This document shows positions 6,265 to 12,238 of a stretch of 12,238 bases of DNA, piece by piece (position 1 is the first letter of the stretch; every line of letters begins with the position of its first letter). A model generated the notes under the pieces. The model was not told where the DNA came from. It made no database searches and saw only the letters and a program-made list of their open reading frames with translations. Origin of the DNA: VAZQ01 sp035552735 (GTDB taxonomy: Bacteria; Pseudomonadota; Alphaproteobacteria; Rhizobiales; Xanthobacteraceae); NCBI GenBank assembly GCA_035552735.1, contig DASZKX010000107.1:1-12238 (forward strand), given 5' to 3'. Both the position numbers and the translations under genes were made by a program.

Positions 6265-7158
6265 ATGAACCGGTCGGGTCTCATCGTAGTCGCGGCCCTG
6301 CTGCCGCTGACGGCGTGCCTCACCGTAGTCGGCGCCGCCGCGCAGGATCGCGCCGCGTTTCTGGCCAAACAGACCATCGCTTGCCCGGGTTGCGACCTTC
6401 GCGGGGCGAGCCTCGATCGTCGCGACCTGACCGGCGCAGACCTGTCCGGCGCCGATCTCGAGGGGGCCACGTTTTCGCGCACGATCATGCGCGGAGTAAA
6501 CCTGTCGGGCGCCAATCTGTCGGGAGTGAGCCTCAAACGGCGCGACCTGTCGGGCGCCAATCTGTCCGGCGCCAGCCTCGTGGGCGCAAGTTTTCACCGC
6601 GCCATTCTGCGCGGCGCCAATCTGTCGGGCGCAAATCTCAATGGCGCCAATCTCAATTTGGCCGTGCTGACGGCCGCCAACTTGCAGCACGCGACCTTGG
6701 TTCAAGCCTTGCTGTTCGGAGCCGAAGCCGGCGGCGCCGATTTCACGGGGGCGAATCTCGGCTCGGCGCTGATGGGAAGCGCCCGGCTCATCGTCGCGAA
6801 GCTCGACGGCGCCGACCTTTCCTTCGCCGACCTGTGGGAGGCCAAGCTGACCGACGCGAGCCTGCGCCATGCGACGCTGACCGAGGCCAACCTGCATGCC
6901 GCCAGCTTGCTCCGGGCCGACATGAGCGGCGTCATCGGGGAGCGCGCCATCCTCACGCAGGCGAGCATGCGGAACGCCAACCTGTCGGACGCCGTTCTGC
7001 ATGAGGCGGATCTGTTCCAAGCCGACCTGGTCGAGGCGGATCTGACCCGGACTGACTTCGCGTTCGCGCGCCTCTCGGCCGCGAAGCTTTTCAACACCGA
7101 CCAGACCGATGCCGACTTTCATGGCGCGACCATGCCGGACAACAGCGTGCATCCGTAA
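6265..7158 (+). CDS. Exported pentapeptide-repeat protein
   Basis: A 297-residue protein with an N-terminal export signal (about 1-27, hydrophobic from Leu6). This could end at GAAA-Q as a type I signal, or use Cys18 in LTAC as a lipobox. A CPGC motif (40-43) directly precedes the repeats. From Leu45 to Met290 every fifth residue is Leu, Phe or Met with few exceptions (for example Ala155, Gly225, Gln280). The register never breaks, giving about 50 A(D/N)LxG-type pentapeptides. The family folds as a right-handed square beta-helix, here about twelve coils. No catalytic residues are expected, and binding or structural roles are usual. Known cytoplasmic DNA-mimic members (Qnr, MfpA) lack such a signal, so gyrase protection is unlikely. 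GGGAGAAAGG lies just before the ATG. The codons near 6501-6566 contain a recent 45-bp duplication (three repeats). Function is unknown. Confidence 0.85.
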   Translation: MNRSGLIVVAALLPLTACLTVVGAAAQDRAAFLAKQTIACPGCDLRGASLDRRDLTGADLSGADLEGATFSRTIMRGVNLSGANLSGVSLKRRDLSGANLSGASLVGASFHRAILRGANLSGANLNGANLNLAVLTAANLQHATLVQALLFGAEAGGADFTGANLGSALMGSARLIVAKLDGADLSFADLWEAKLTDASLRHATLTEANLHAASLLRADMSGVIGERAILTQASMRNANLSDAVLHEADLFQADLVEADLTRTDFAFARLSAAKLFNTDQTDADFHGATMPDNSVHP

Positions 7159-7195
7159 CCGAGCGGCAAGACGAACCCGGCGCGCCCCGGAAGGC

Positions 7196-7215
7196 TTCGA
7201 CGCGGGGGCGTCGGA
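7196..7215 (+). terminator. GC hairpin after the pentapeptide gene
   Basis: CGACGC-GGGG-GCGTCG (7198-7213) is a perfect 6-bp stem with a GGGG loop, extendable by a T-G and a T-A pair. It lies 38 bp after the pentapeptide-protein stop and 45 bp before the dehydrogenase start. It is followed by AATGTTATCG rather than a T-run, so it is a weak terminator candidate. It could also influence expression of the downstream gene. Confidence 0.25.
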
Positions 7216-7260
7216 ATGTTATCGTTCGGGATCGCCACATAAACGCTTGGGAGGAACCAG

Positions 7261-9060
7261 ATGACGATATGGGGATGCACCTCCGCGCGGCTTGGCCTCG
7301 CCGGCTTGGTCGCGGCCACCACATTCGGCCTTTGCTTTTCGGCACCGGCGGCGGAGACGACCTATCAGCGTCTCCTCAATGCTTCCGCCGAGCCGCAGAA
7401 CTGGCTGATGCGGATGGGCAACTACAGCAACTGGAACAATTCGACGCTGGCCCAAATCAATCGCGGCAACGTGGCCAACCTCAAGGTCAAGTTCATGTTC
7501 TCGCTCGGCGACCCCCGTCGCCCCAACAAGGCGACCGAGTATTTCACGCCGATCGTCGAGGACGGCTTCATGTATGTCGGCAATCAGTGGCAGCAATACT
7601 GGAAGATCGACGTCAGGGACGAGATCCCCAAAGTGGTCTGGAAGCTCGATGCCAAGGTCGAGGGCGGCGGAAAAAGCGCCCACAGCGTGGCGCTGCTCGG
7701 CAATAACATGTACTTCAACACCGGCAGCGACAGTCCCAACCCGCGCCTGGTCGCGGTCGACAAGAATTCCGGCGAGGTCGTGTTCGACGTCAACACCACG
7801 GCCCCGGAGGTGGTGCCCAACCAGGGGCACTCGGCGGCGCCGCTCGCGGTCAAGAACATGATCATTGTCGGGCAGTCCAACCAGGGCGAGAACGGCCGCG
7901 GCTATGTGGCCGCGTACACGGCCGACACCGGCAAGCTTCTGTGGCGCTTCCTGGTGGTTCCCGATCCGGGCCAGCCCGGGTCCGAGACCTGGGCCGACAA
8001 GCGGACCATTCCGACCGGCGGCGGCGGCGTATGGACGGAGCCGTCCTTCGATCCGCAGACGAACCTCCTGTATGTCGGCACCGCCAATCCGGTGTTCATG
8101 TTCGATCCGCAGGGCCGTCCCGGCGACAATCTCTATACCAACTCCATCATCGCGCTCGACGTCGATACCGGTCAGCTGAAATGGTACTTCCAAACGATCC
8201 CCAACGATTCCTGGGACTACGACTCCGTCGCCATCACGCAGCTTTACGACGCCACGATCAACGGCGAGCCAAGGAAGCTGATCGGGCAAACCAACCGGAA
8301 CGGCTTCTTCTATACGCTCGACCGCACCAACGGACAGTTCTTGAAGGCCGAGCCCTATACCACCGTGAACTGGACATCCGGCATCGACGCCAAGACCGGC
8401 AAGCCGCTCGATTACGACCCCTCCAAGACCGTTCAGGACTACGCCGGCCAATCGGTGAGATACGGCAAGAAGGCCATCGACGTGCGTCCCGCCCATTATG
8501 GGATGCCGACCTTGATGCCGAACACCTATGACCCGTCGCGCGGCATCACGTATTTCAATGCCATGATCGGCGAGGCCAACTATTTCAACTCCCGTCCCGC
8601 CGATCCGACCAAGCAGACCATCGGGGGCGGATTCAGGGAGATCTACTGCGGGGTCCACACCAAGGACAATGCCGTGGAGCCCGTGGTGCGCAGCGTCCTC
8701 AATCCAAACTGCAAGGTGAGCCACGGCTTGCTCGGCGGCATCGATGTCCACACCGGCAATACCGTGAAGAAGCTGGACTCGTACTATCCGGCCTATTCGG
8801 GAGTATTGGGGACGGACGGCGGCCTTCTCTTCATGGGTGACATCATGGGCAAGATATCGGCCTACGATAAGGACACCATGGCGGAGCTGTGGAGCTTCCA
8901 GTCCGGAACGGCCTTCGCGGGCAGCCCGATAACCTATGCGGTGAATGGCAAGCAGTACGTCGCGCTCATTCTCGGCGGCCGGCTCGGCCGGGATGAAGGC
9001 TCCTTTCCGGAGGCGGCGGCGCTCGGGCAGAACGTGATCCTGGTCGTGCTCGGGCTGTGA
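7261..9060 (+). CDS. PQQ-dependent alcohol dehydrogenase, probably lanthanide-dependent
   Basis: A 599-residue periplasmic quinoprotein of the methanol/ethanol dehydrogenase family. It oxidises alcohols (or aldehydes) with pyrroloquinoline quinone and passes electrons to a cytochrome c. The signal peptide is about 1-31 (cleavage near SAPA-A). The rest is an eight-bladed propeller with repeated blade motifs (ALDVDTGQLKW 298-308, AYTADTGKLLWR 218-229, AYDKDTMAELW 534-544). Expected metal/PQQ residues are Glu210, Trp258 under the quinone, Asn276 and catalytic Asp319. The motif is Asp319-Tyr320-Asp321 (codons 8215-8223). The second Asp is the extra ligand found in XoxF, ExaF and PedH lanthanide enzymes, whereas calcium MxaF has Ala and ExaA has Thr. 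The vicinal Cys-Cys pair usual near residue 130 is absent. The only mature cysteines are Cys463 and Cys484. GGGAGGAA at 7249-7256 fixes the start. No PQQ synthesis gene is nearby. Substrate is unknown. Confidence 0.9.
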   Translation: MTIWGCTSARLGLAGLVAATTFGLCFSAPAAETTYQRLLNASAEPQNWLMRMGNYSNWNNSTLAQINRGNVANLKVKFMFSLGDPRRPNKATEYFTPIVEDGFMYVGNQWQQYWKIDVRDEIPKVVWKLDAKVEGGGKSAHSVALLGNNMYFNTGSDSPNPRLVAVDKNSGEVVFDVNTTAPEVVPNQGHSAAPLAVKNMIIVGQSNQGENGRGYVAAYTADTGKLLWRFLVVPDPGQPGSETWADKRTIPTGGGGVWTEPSFDPQTNLLYVGTANPVFMFDPQGRPGDNLYTNSIIALDVDTGQLKWYFQTIPNDSWDYDSVAITQLYDATINGEPRKLIGQTNRNGFFYTLDRTNGQFLKAEPYTTVNWTSGIDAKTGKPLDYDPSKTVQDYAGQSVRYGKKAIDVRPAHYGMPTLMPNTYDPSRGITYFNAMIGEANYFNSRPADPTKQTIGGGFREIYCGVHTKDNAVEPVVRSVLNPNCKVSHGLLGGIDVHTGNTVKKLDSYYPAYSGVLGTDGGLLFMGDIMGKISAYDKDTMAELWSFQSGTAFAGSPITYAVNGKQYVALILGGRLGRDEGSFPEAAALGQNVILVVLGL

Positions 9061-9152
9061 GTTGCGCCATCGGCAGGCCGGGCAAAGGTGCTGAAAAGGC
9101 GTTCACGCCCGTGGGTGGCGGGCCCTGGCGCTGTGCCCACGCGCGGATCGCT

Positions 9153-9890
9153 ATGATGGGCACGCTTGGCTTTGCCCGCCCTGCTGTCGTCGCCACGCTG
9201 GCTCTGATCCTCGCCGGTGCGGCCTCCGGCCAGCAGCGATCGCCGAAAGCCCGGCCGACGATCTGGGACGTGCAGCTCGGAACCCCGGTCGACGAGTTGC
9301 CGGAAGAGGAGTTCGTCGATCCGGCATGCGGCACCAATGGGGGTCCGCCGGGCCTGCGCCTCGACAGCTTCGAGCAGTTCGAGCGCTGCCGCCCGGAAAC
9401 CTCCGGGCTGCGCGAGATCTGGTTTCGCTATGACGACGAGCTCGAATACATCGCGCGCGCGGCGCGCGATCCGGATGCGATCGCCCGCAACAACGCCATG
9501 ATGGTGCTCGGGCAGCCGGTGATCCTCTCGCTGCTCGTCGACCGAAGCGGCCTTGTCGAAGGATTTCGCTTATTCACCGATCCGCATGCCGACGAGGACC
9601 TGCGGGCGAACGCATATACGGTGGCGTTCGCGTTCAAGGCGCGCTTCGGCGCCGACGGTTGGGACTGCGACGATCTACCCCCCGCCGCCGGCGAGACGCC
9701 GATCGCGGGCGCCTTCGTCAAGCAGCTCTGCCGCAAGGTGTCGGATGGCCAACAGATTGTCGTGGAAACCCGGCACTACTACAAATCCGGGCAGGCCTTG
9801 GTAGATCCGAACACCGGCTTGGCGACCGTGAACCAATTCGAGAGCTCGGCGCGCCTTGAATTGGTCGGCGTGGCGGCCCTGCGGAAATAG
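9153..9890 (+). CDS. Secreted protein of unknown function with four cysteines
   Basis: The 245-residue product starts with a clear signal peptide (about 1-26, AVVATLALILAGAASG, then QQ). The mature chain has four cysteines (59, 79, 172, 193), enough for two disulfides in the periplasm. It is soluble, acidic in its first half (VDELPEEEFVDP) and has no motif I recognise. I chose ATG 9153 because the export signal begins there; ATG 9156 is equivalent. A GTG at 9057 overlapping the dehydrogenase stop would also be in frame, but it would put 32 Gly/Arg-rich residues before the signal. The gene begins 92 bp after the PQQ dehydrogenase on the same strand and converges on the cytochrome c gene, so a link to periplasmic alcohol oxidation is possible. 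That link rests on location only. Confidence 0.75.
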   Translation: MMGTLGFARPAVVATLALILAGAASGQQRSPKARPTIWDVQLGTPVDELPEEEFVDPACGTNGGPPGLRLDSFEQFERCRPETSGLREIWFRYDDELEYIARAARDPDAIARNNAMMVLGQPVILSLLVDRSGLVEGFRLFTDPHADEDLRANAYTVAFAFKARFGADGWDCDDLPPAAGETPIAGAFVKQLCRKVSDGQQIVVETRHYYKSGQALVDPNTGLATVNQFESSARLELVGVAALRK

Positions 9891-9930
9891 AGCGGCTACC
9901 GATGCCGGGGCACGTAACGTTCCAGCATAG

Positions 9931-10356
9931 CTAATGCCCCACGATCGTGGCCATCAGATAGTCGAGCAGGGCCTGAATCTCGTCGGCGCTGAGCACCGGG
10001 GTCGAGATGATGCCGGCGGGTGCAGGCTGCTTGGGTAAACCGTAGCACGGGCTGTCGGTGTAGGCGCCGTCGAGCCAGGCCGGCATCGGGGTGCCCAGGC
10101 GCCCGCAACTGATCGTTTCCGCCAGGGCCGCCCGGTCCAGCTTGGTTTTGCGCAAGCTGGGGCCGGCGGGGAATTCGCCGCCGGAGCCGCCCTCCCCGGA
10201 GGCGCCGTGGCATTGAAAGCATCCCGCTTTGTTCCAGGCATCCTCTCCGGCGGCGACGCGAGCGGCGGCTTGCGCCGCGGCGGCTTGCGCGATCGCGACC
10301 GGCGAGCCCAGGACGACGGCGAGCGCGACCACGCCGAGCGAGATTCGATGAAACAT
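9931..10356 (-). CDS. Periplasmic single-haem cytochrome c
   Basis: A 141-residue class I c-type cytochrome. The signal peptide covers about 1-23 (VVALAVVLGSPVAIA-Q). Haem is bound covalently at Cys46-Phe-Gln-Cys49-His50 (CFQCH), and the distal ligand is probably Met91 in GTPMPAW. A further cysteine pair (84 and 104) may form a disulfide around the Met loop. The ending LSADEIQALLDYLMATIVG is the usual C-terminal helix. ATG 10356 is chosen because it starts the signal peptide and is preceded by GAGGA (complement of 10365-10369). A longer in-frame opening to 10677 is non-coding and overlaps the divergent oxidoreductase gene. Together with the PQQ dehydrogenase it could form an electron chain, the cytochrome taking electrons from PQQ toward a terminal oxidase. 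It is transcribed toward the dehydrogenase, so it is a separate transcription unit. Confidence 0.9.
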   Translation of the reverse strand: MFHRISLGVVALAVVLGSPVAIAQAAAAQAAARVAAGEDAWNKAGCFQCHGASGEGGSGGEFPAGPSLRKTKLDRAALAETISCGRLGTPMPAWLDGAYTDSPCYGLPKQPAPAGIISTPVLSADEIQALLDYLMATIVGH

Positions 10357-10433
10357 GGCGTTTGTCCTCGCGGGCGCGTTCGCGATGGTCGGGAGGCGCT
10401 GCGTGCCATTGCTATTTACAATGATCCCCGTCT

Positions 10434-10459
10434 CCTGCCAAAGGCAGGCAGTCTGCCTG
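10434..10459. promoter_or_regulatory. Two overlapping perfect inverted repeats in a divergent gap
   Basis: CCTGCC-AAA-GGCAGG (10434-10448) and CAGGCAG-T-CTGCCTG (10445-10459) are both perfect dyads and share four bases. They lie in the 185-bp gap between the cytochrome c start (10356, minus) and the oxidoreductase start (10542, plus). TACAAT at 10417-10422, just upstream, could be a -10 box for rightward transcription. The dyads fit an operator bound by a dimeric or tetrameric repressor acting on one or both genes. In RNA they would be alternative hairpins. The symmetry is certain; the role is inferred. Confidence 0.5.
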
Positions 10460-10541
10460 TCGGATTGGCGAGTCCGCGGTTGACCGGGAACGCCGGGCTC
10501 TTTCGCGCGGCACCTTTGATCTTGAAGAGGAGTGCAGACGG

Positions 10542-11549
10542 ATGGGGATCGCGCCGTTACGGGTTGCCTGCATCGGCATGGGATGGTGGTCGGACGTGCT
10601 GGCCGACGCCATCCAGCGTTCCGGCCAGATCGAGGTTGCCGCCTGCTATACGCGCTCACCCGACAAGCGCATGGCATTCGCCGCGAAATACGGTTGCCGG
10701 CCGGTGGCGAGCTATGAGGCGATCCTAACCGATCCTGCGATCGAGGCCATCGTCATCACCACCCCCAATGACGCACATCTGGCGACCACAAGCGCCGCCG
10801 CGGCGGCCGGCAAGCATGTCTTTCTCGACAAGCCGATCGCCAACACCGTGTCCGACGGCCGCGCCATCACGGCGGTCTGCGCCAAGGCCGGCGTGGTGCT
10901 CGCGCTCGGATATCAGCGGCGGCGCGAAAGCCAGTTCCGCTGGCTCCGTCGTCAAATCGACGACGGCGTCTTCGGCAAGCTGGTGAACGCCGAAGCCAAT
11001 ATCAGCCGCGACCGGCTCGGCAAGATCGACCTGACCTCCTGGCGCTACCAGGCGGCCGGGATGCCGGGCGGCGTCATGCTGCAGATCGGCATCCACTATG
11101 CGGACGTACTGGACTACCTGCTGGGGCCGATCACGGCCGTCAGCGGCCAGCTTGCCCGGCTGGTGCTGCCGGGCGACAATCCGGATGTGGCGAGCCTCAT
11201 CCTCGAGCATGAGAGCGGCGCGCTTTCGACCCTCAATGCCAGCTATGCCTCCGCCTCCGAATATTATCTGATGAACATCTACGGCAAGGAAGCGACCGCT
11301 TATTACGACATGCACAACGGGCTGCGCCTGCTCCGGCGCGGCGGCGATCGCCCGGTTCCCATACAATGCGACCCGAACGACACGATCGTGGAGCAGCTGG
11401 AGGAGTTCGCCGCGGCGGTGCGCGGCCACGGCAAGCCCGAGGTCGGCGGCGACTACGGCACCACTTCGCTCGCCGTCATCCGGGCCGGCATCGTGTCGGC
11501 GCACGAGGGCCGGCGCGTGCAGGTCACCGAGATGCTCGAGCGCGATTGA
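10542..11549 (+). CDS. Gfo/Idh/MocA-family NAD(P)-dependent oxidoreductase
   Basis: A 335-residue cytosolic oxidoreductase of the glucose-fructose oxidoreductase / inositol dehydrogenase family. These enzymes oxidise or reduce hydroxyl/keto groups of sugars, inositols and related polyols. The N-terminal Rossmann domain (about 5-125) has VACIGMGWWS (8-17) as its dinucleotide loop, then ACYTRSPDKR after the second strand, VITTPNDAHL (71-80) and DKPIA (96-100). The last carries the conserved lysine (Lys97; most relatives have EKP). The second domain has GGVMLQIGIHYADVLDYLLG (177-195 region), whose His185 is the likely catalytic histidine. GAAGAGGAG at 10524-10532 supports the start. It is followed after 27 bp by a TctC-type receptor, so import of a carboxylate or sugar acid and its oxidation may be linked. 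The exact substrate cannot be read from sequence. Confidence 0.9.
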   Translation: MGIAPLRVACIGMGWWSDVLADAIQRSGQIEVAACYTRSPDKRMAFAAKYGCRPVASYEAILTDPAIEAIVITTPNDAHLATTSAAAAAGKHVFLDKPIANTVSDGRAITAVCAKAGVVLALGYQRRRESQFRWLRRQIDDGVFGKLVNAEANISRDRLGKIDLTSWRYQAAGMPGGVMLQIGIHYADVLDYLLGPITAVSGQLARLVLPGDNPDVASLILEHESGALSTLNASYASASEYYLMNIYGKEATAYYDMHNGLRLLRRGGDRPVPIQCDPNDTIVEQLEEFAAAVRGHGKPEVGGDYGTTSLAVIRAGIVSAHEGRRVQVTEMLERD

Positions 11550-11576
11550 TCAATCAAACACAGAAACGGGCGTGCC

Positions 11577-12238
11577 ATGAAACTTGCGAGCTTCGCGACA
11601 GTGGCGGTTTGGGCGCTTCTCGGCTGGGCCACGGCAGCACCCGCGCAGGAAGCGGCCCCTCCGACGCGCGGCTTCATCGAGATCACGGTTCTGTTTCCGG
11701 CCGGATCATCCGCCGATGTGACGGCGCGCCTTCTCGCCGACGGGATGTCCAGACGGCTCGGCACCAGGGTCATCGTGGTCAATCGTCCGGGCGGCGGCGG
11801 CGCGGTCGGCTATCGCTACGTCGCGGGGCAAAAGCCGGACGGACATTCGCTGGTCTGGAACTCCAATTCGATCTCCACCACCCATCACATGGGCCTGTTG
11901 CAGCTCGATTATGAATCCTTCGCGCCGGTCGCGCAGGTTCTGGTCGAAACCCCGGTGGTGGCCGTGCGGGGCGATGCCAAATGGCGCACGCTGCGCGAGC
12001 TGGTGGCTGACGGCAAGGCGCGGCCGGAGGGCATCACGGTCGGGAATTCCGGCGTGGGCAGCCACACCCACATCACCTCGGTGGCGCTGTTCCGGGCCGC
12101 GGGCGCCCATGTGGTGGACGTACCGTTTGGAGCCGCCGAGGTCATCACCAGCCTGCTCGGCGGCCAAGTGGACGCCGTGGTGCAACTGCCGGCCGCGTTG
12201 TCGGAGCACGTCAAGAGCGGACAGGTGCGGCTGCTGGC
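11577..12238 (+). CDS. Bug/TctC-family periplasmic solute receptor (partial)
   Basis: The frame runs off the window end after 220 codons; family members are usually about 320 residues. A signal peptide (about 1-23, WALLGWATAAPA-Q) leads to a type 2 periplasmic-binding fold of the Bug (TctC) family. The family receives carboxylates or related small molecules for tripartite tricarboxylate transporters or for sensing. Visible signatures are ITVLFPAGSSADVTARLLAD (close to the family's 'PFPPGGxxDxxAR' loop), VIVVNRPGGGGAVGYRYVA, KPDGHSL, the NSGVGSHTHI loop and VPFGAAEVITSLLGGQVDA. It starts 27 bp after the oxidoreductase stop on the same strand and probably shares its transcript. The ribosome site is weak. 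The membrane subunits TctA/TctB are not in view. Bug receptors often occur alone, beside catabolic genes, as here. Confidence 0.92.
   Translation, partial: MKLASFATVAVWALLGWATAAPAQEAAPPTRGFIEITVLFPAGSSADVTARLLADGMSRRLGTRVIVVNRPGGGGAVGYRYVAGQKPDGHSLVWNSNSISTTHHMGLLQLDYESFAPVAQVLVETPVVAVRGDAKWRTLRELVADGKARPEGITVGNSGVGSHTHITSVALFRAAGAHVVDVPFGAAEVITSLLGGQVDAVVQLPAALSEHVKSGQVRLL

Noticed and set aside
5956..7152. Minus-strand open frame with regular repeats opposite the pentapeptide gene
   Set aside because: Its repeated pattern simply mirrors the 15-base periodicity of the pentapeptide codons. It also runs into cysK, and only the plus strand has a signal peptide and a ribosome site.
7219..8751. 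Minus-strand open frame of about 510 codons opposite the PQQ dehydrogenase
   Set aside because: The composition is Val/Gly/Asp/His-rich without motifs, and the plus strand has a complete quinoprotein with signal peptide and strong ribosome site.
9057..9152. GTG start overlapping the dehydrogenase stop for the secreted unknown protein
   Set aside because: It would suggest translational coupling, but it places 32 Gly/Arg/Pro-rich residues ahead of a clear signal peptide, so the start at 9153 is preferred.
11544..11555. 12-bp palindrome GATTGATCAATC at the oxidoreductase stop
   Set aside because: It is perfect but short and A/T-rich, overlaps the stop codon and has no loop, so it is neither a hairpin terminator nor a convincing operator.
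1..12238. Mobile elements, CRISPR arrays, tRNA or rRNA genes, phage or defence genes
   Set aside because: No transposase or integrase motifs, terminal inverted repeats, spaced repeat arrays, tRNA-like cloverleafs or rRNA-like sequence were seen by eye on either strand.

Overview
The window is a 12.2-kb piece of a GC-rich bacterial chromosome. By eye G+C is roughly two thirds, with strong G/C third-position bias. It most resembles an alphaproteobacterium of the Rhodospirillales/Hyphomicrobiales kind. The grounds are the gene mix: an acyl-CoA dehydrogenase, an HscC-type Hsp70 with J-like membrane proteins, a long-form CysK, a periplasmic PQQ alcohol dehydrogenase, a Gfo/Idh/MocA oxidoreductase and a Bug/TctC solute receptor. 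This placement is inference, since there is no rRNA or marker gene. No tRNA, rRNA, insertion sequence, CRISPR array or phage gene was seen. No gene-free stretch exceeds about 225 bases.

Left part (1-4904). The C-terminal end of an acyl-CoA dehydrogenase converges on a small four-helix membrane protein on the minus strand. A 190-bp divergent gap then leads to an apparent plus-strand operon: an HscC-family Hsp70 followed by two tandem paralogues. Each paralogue carries an N-terminal J-like domain in which the usual HPD tripeptide reads DPD. Each then has a variable linker, a conserved middle region and two C-terminal membrane helices. This looks like a dedicated, membrane-tethered Hsp70/J chaperone machine and is the most interesting unit in the window.

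Middle part (4905-7158). A perfect 14-bp tandem repeat of A/T-rich sequence precedes cysK (O-acetylserine sulfhydrylase). A 225-bp gap with only a doubtful small reading frame follows. Then comes an exported pentapeptide-repeat protein of about 50 uninterrupted repeats.

Right part (7159-12238). A secreted PQQ-dependent alcohol dehydrogenase carries the Asp-Tyr-Asp motif associated with lanthanide-dependent enzymes, but it lacks the vicinal cysteine pair usual in this family. It is followed by a secreted four-cysteine protein of unknown function. Converging on these is a single-haem cytochrome c, a plausible electron acceptor for the dehydrogenase. A 185-bp divergent gap containing two overlapping perfect inverted repeats separates the cytochrome from a Gfo/Idh/MocA oxidoreductase. 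That oxidoreductase appears to be co-transcribed with a Bug/TctC periplasmic receptor cut off by the window end.
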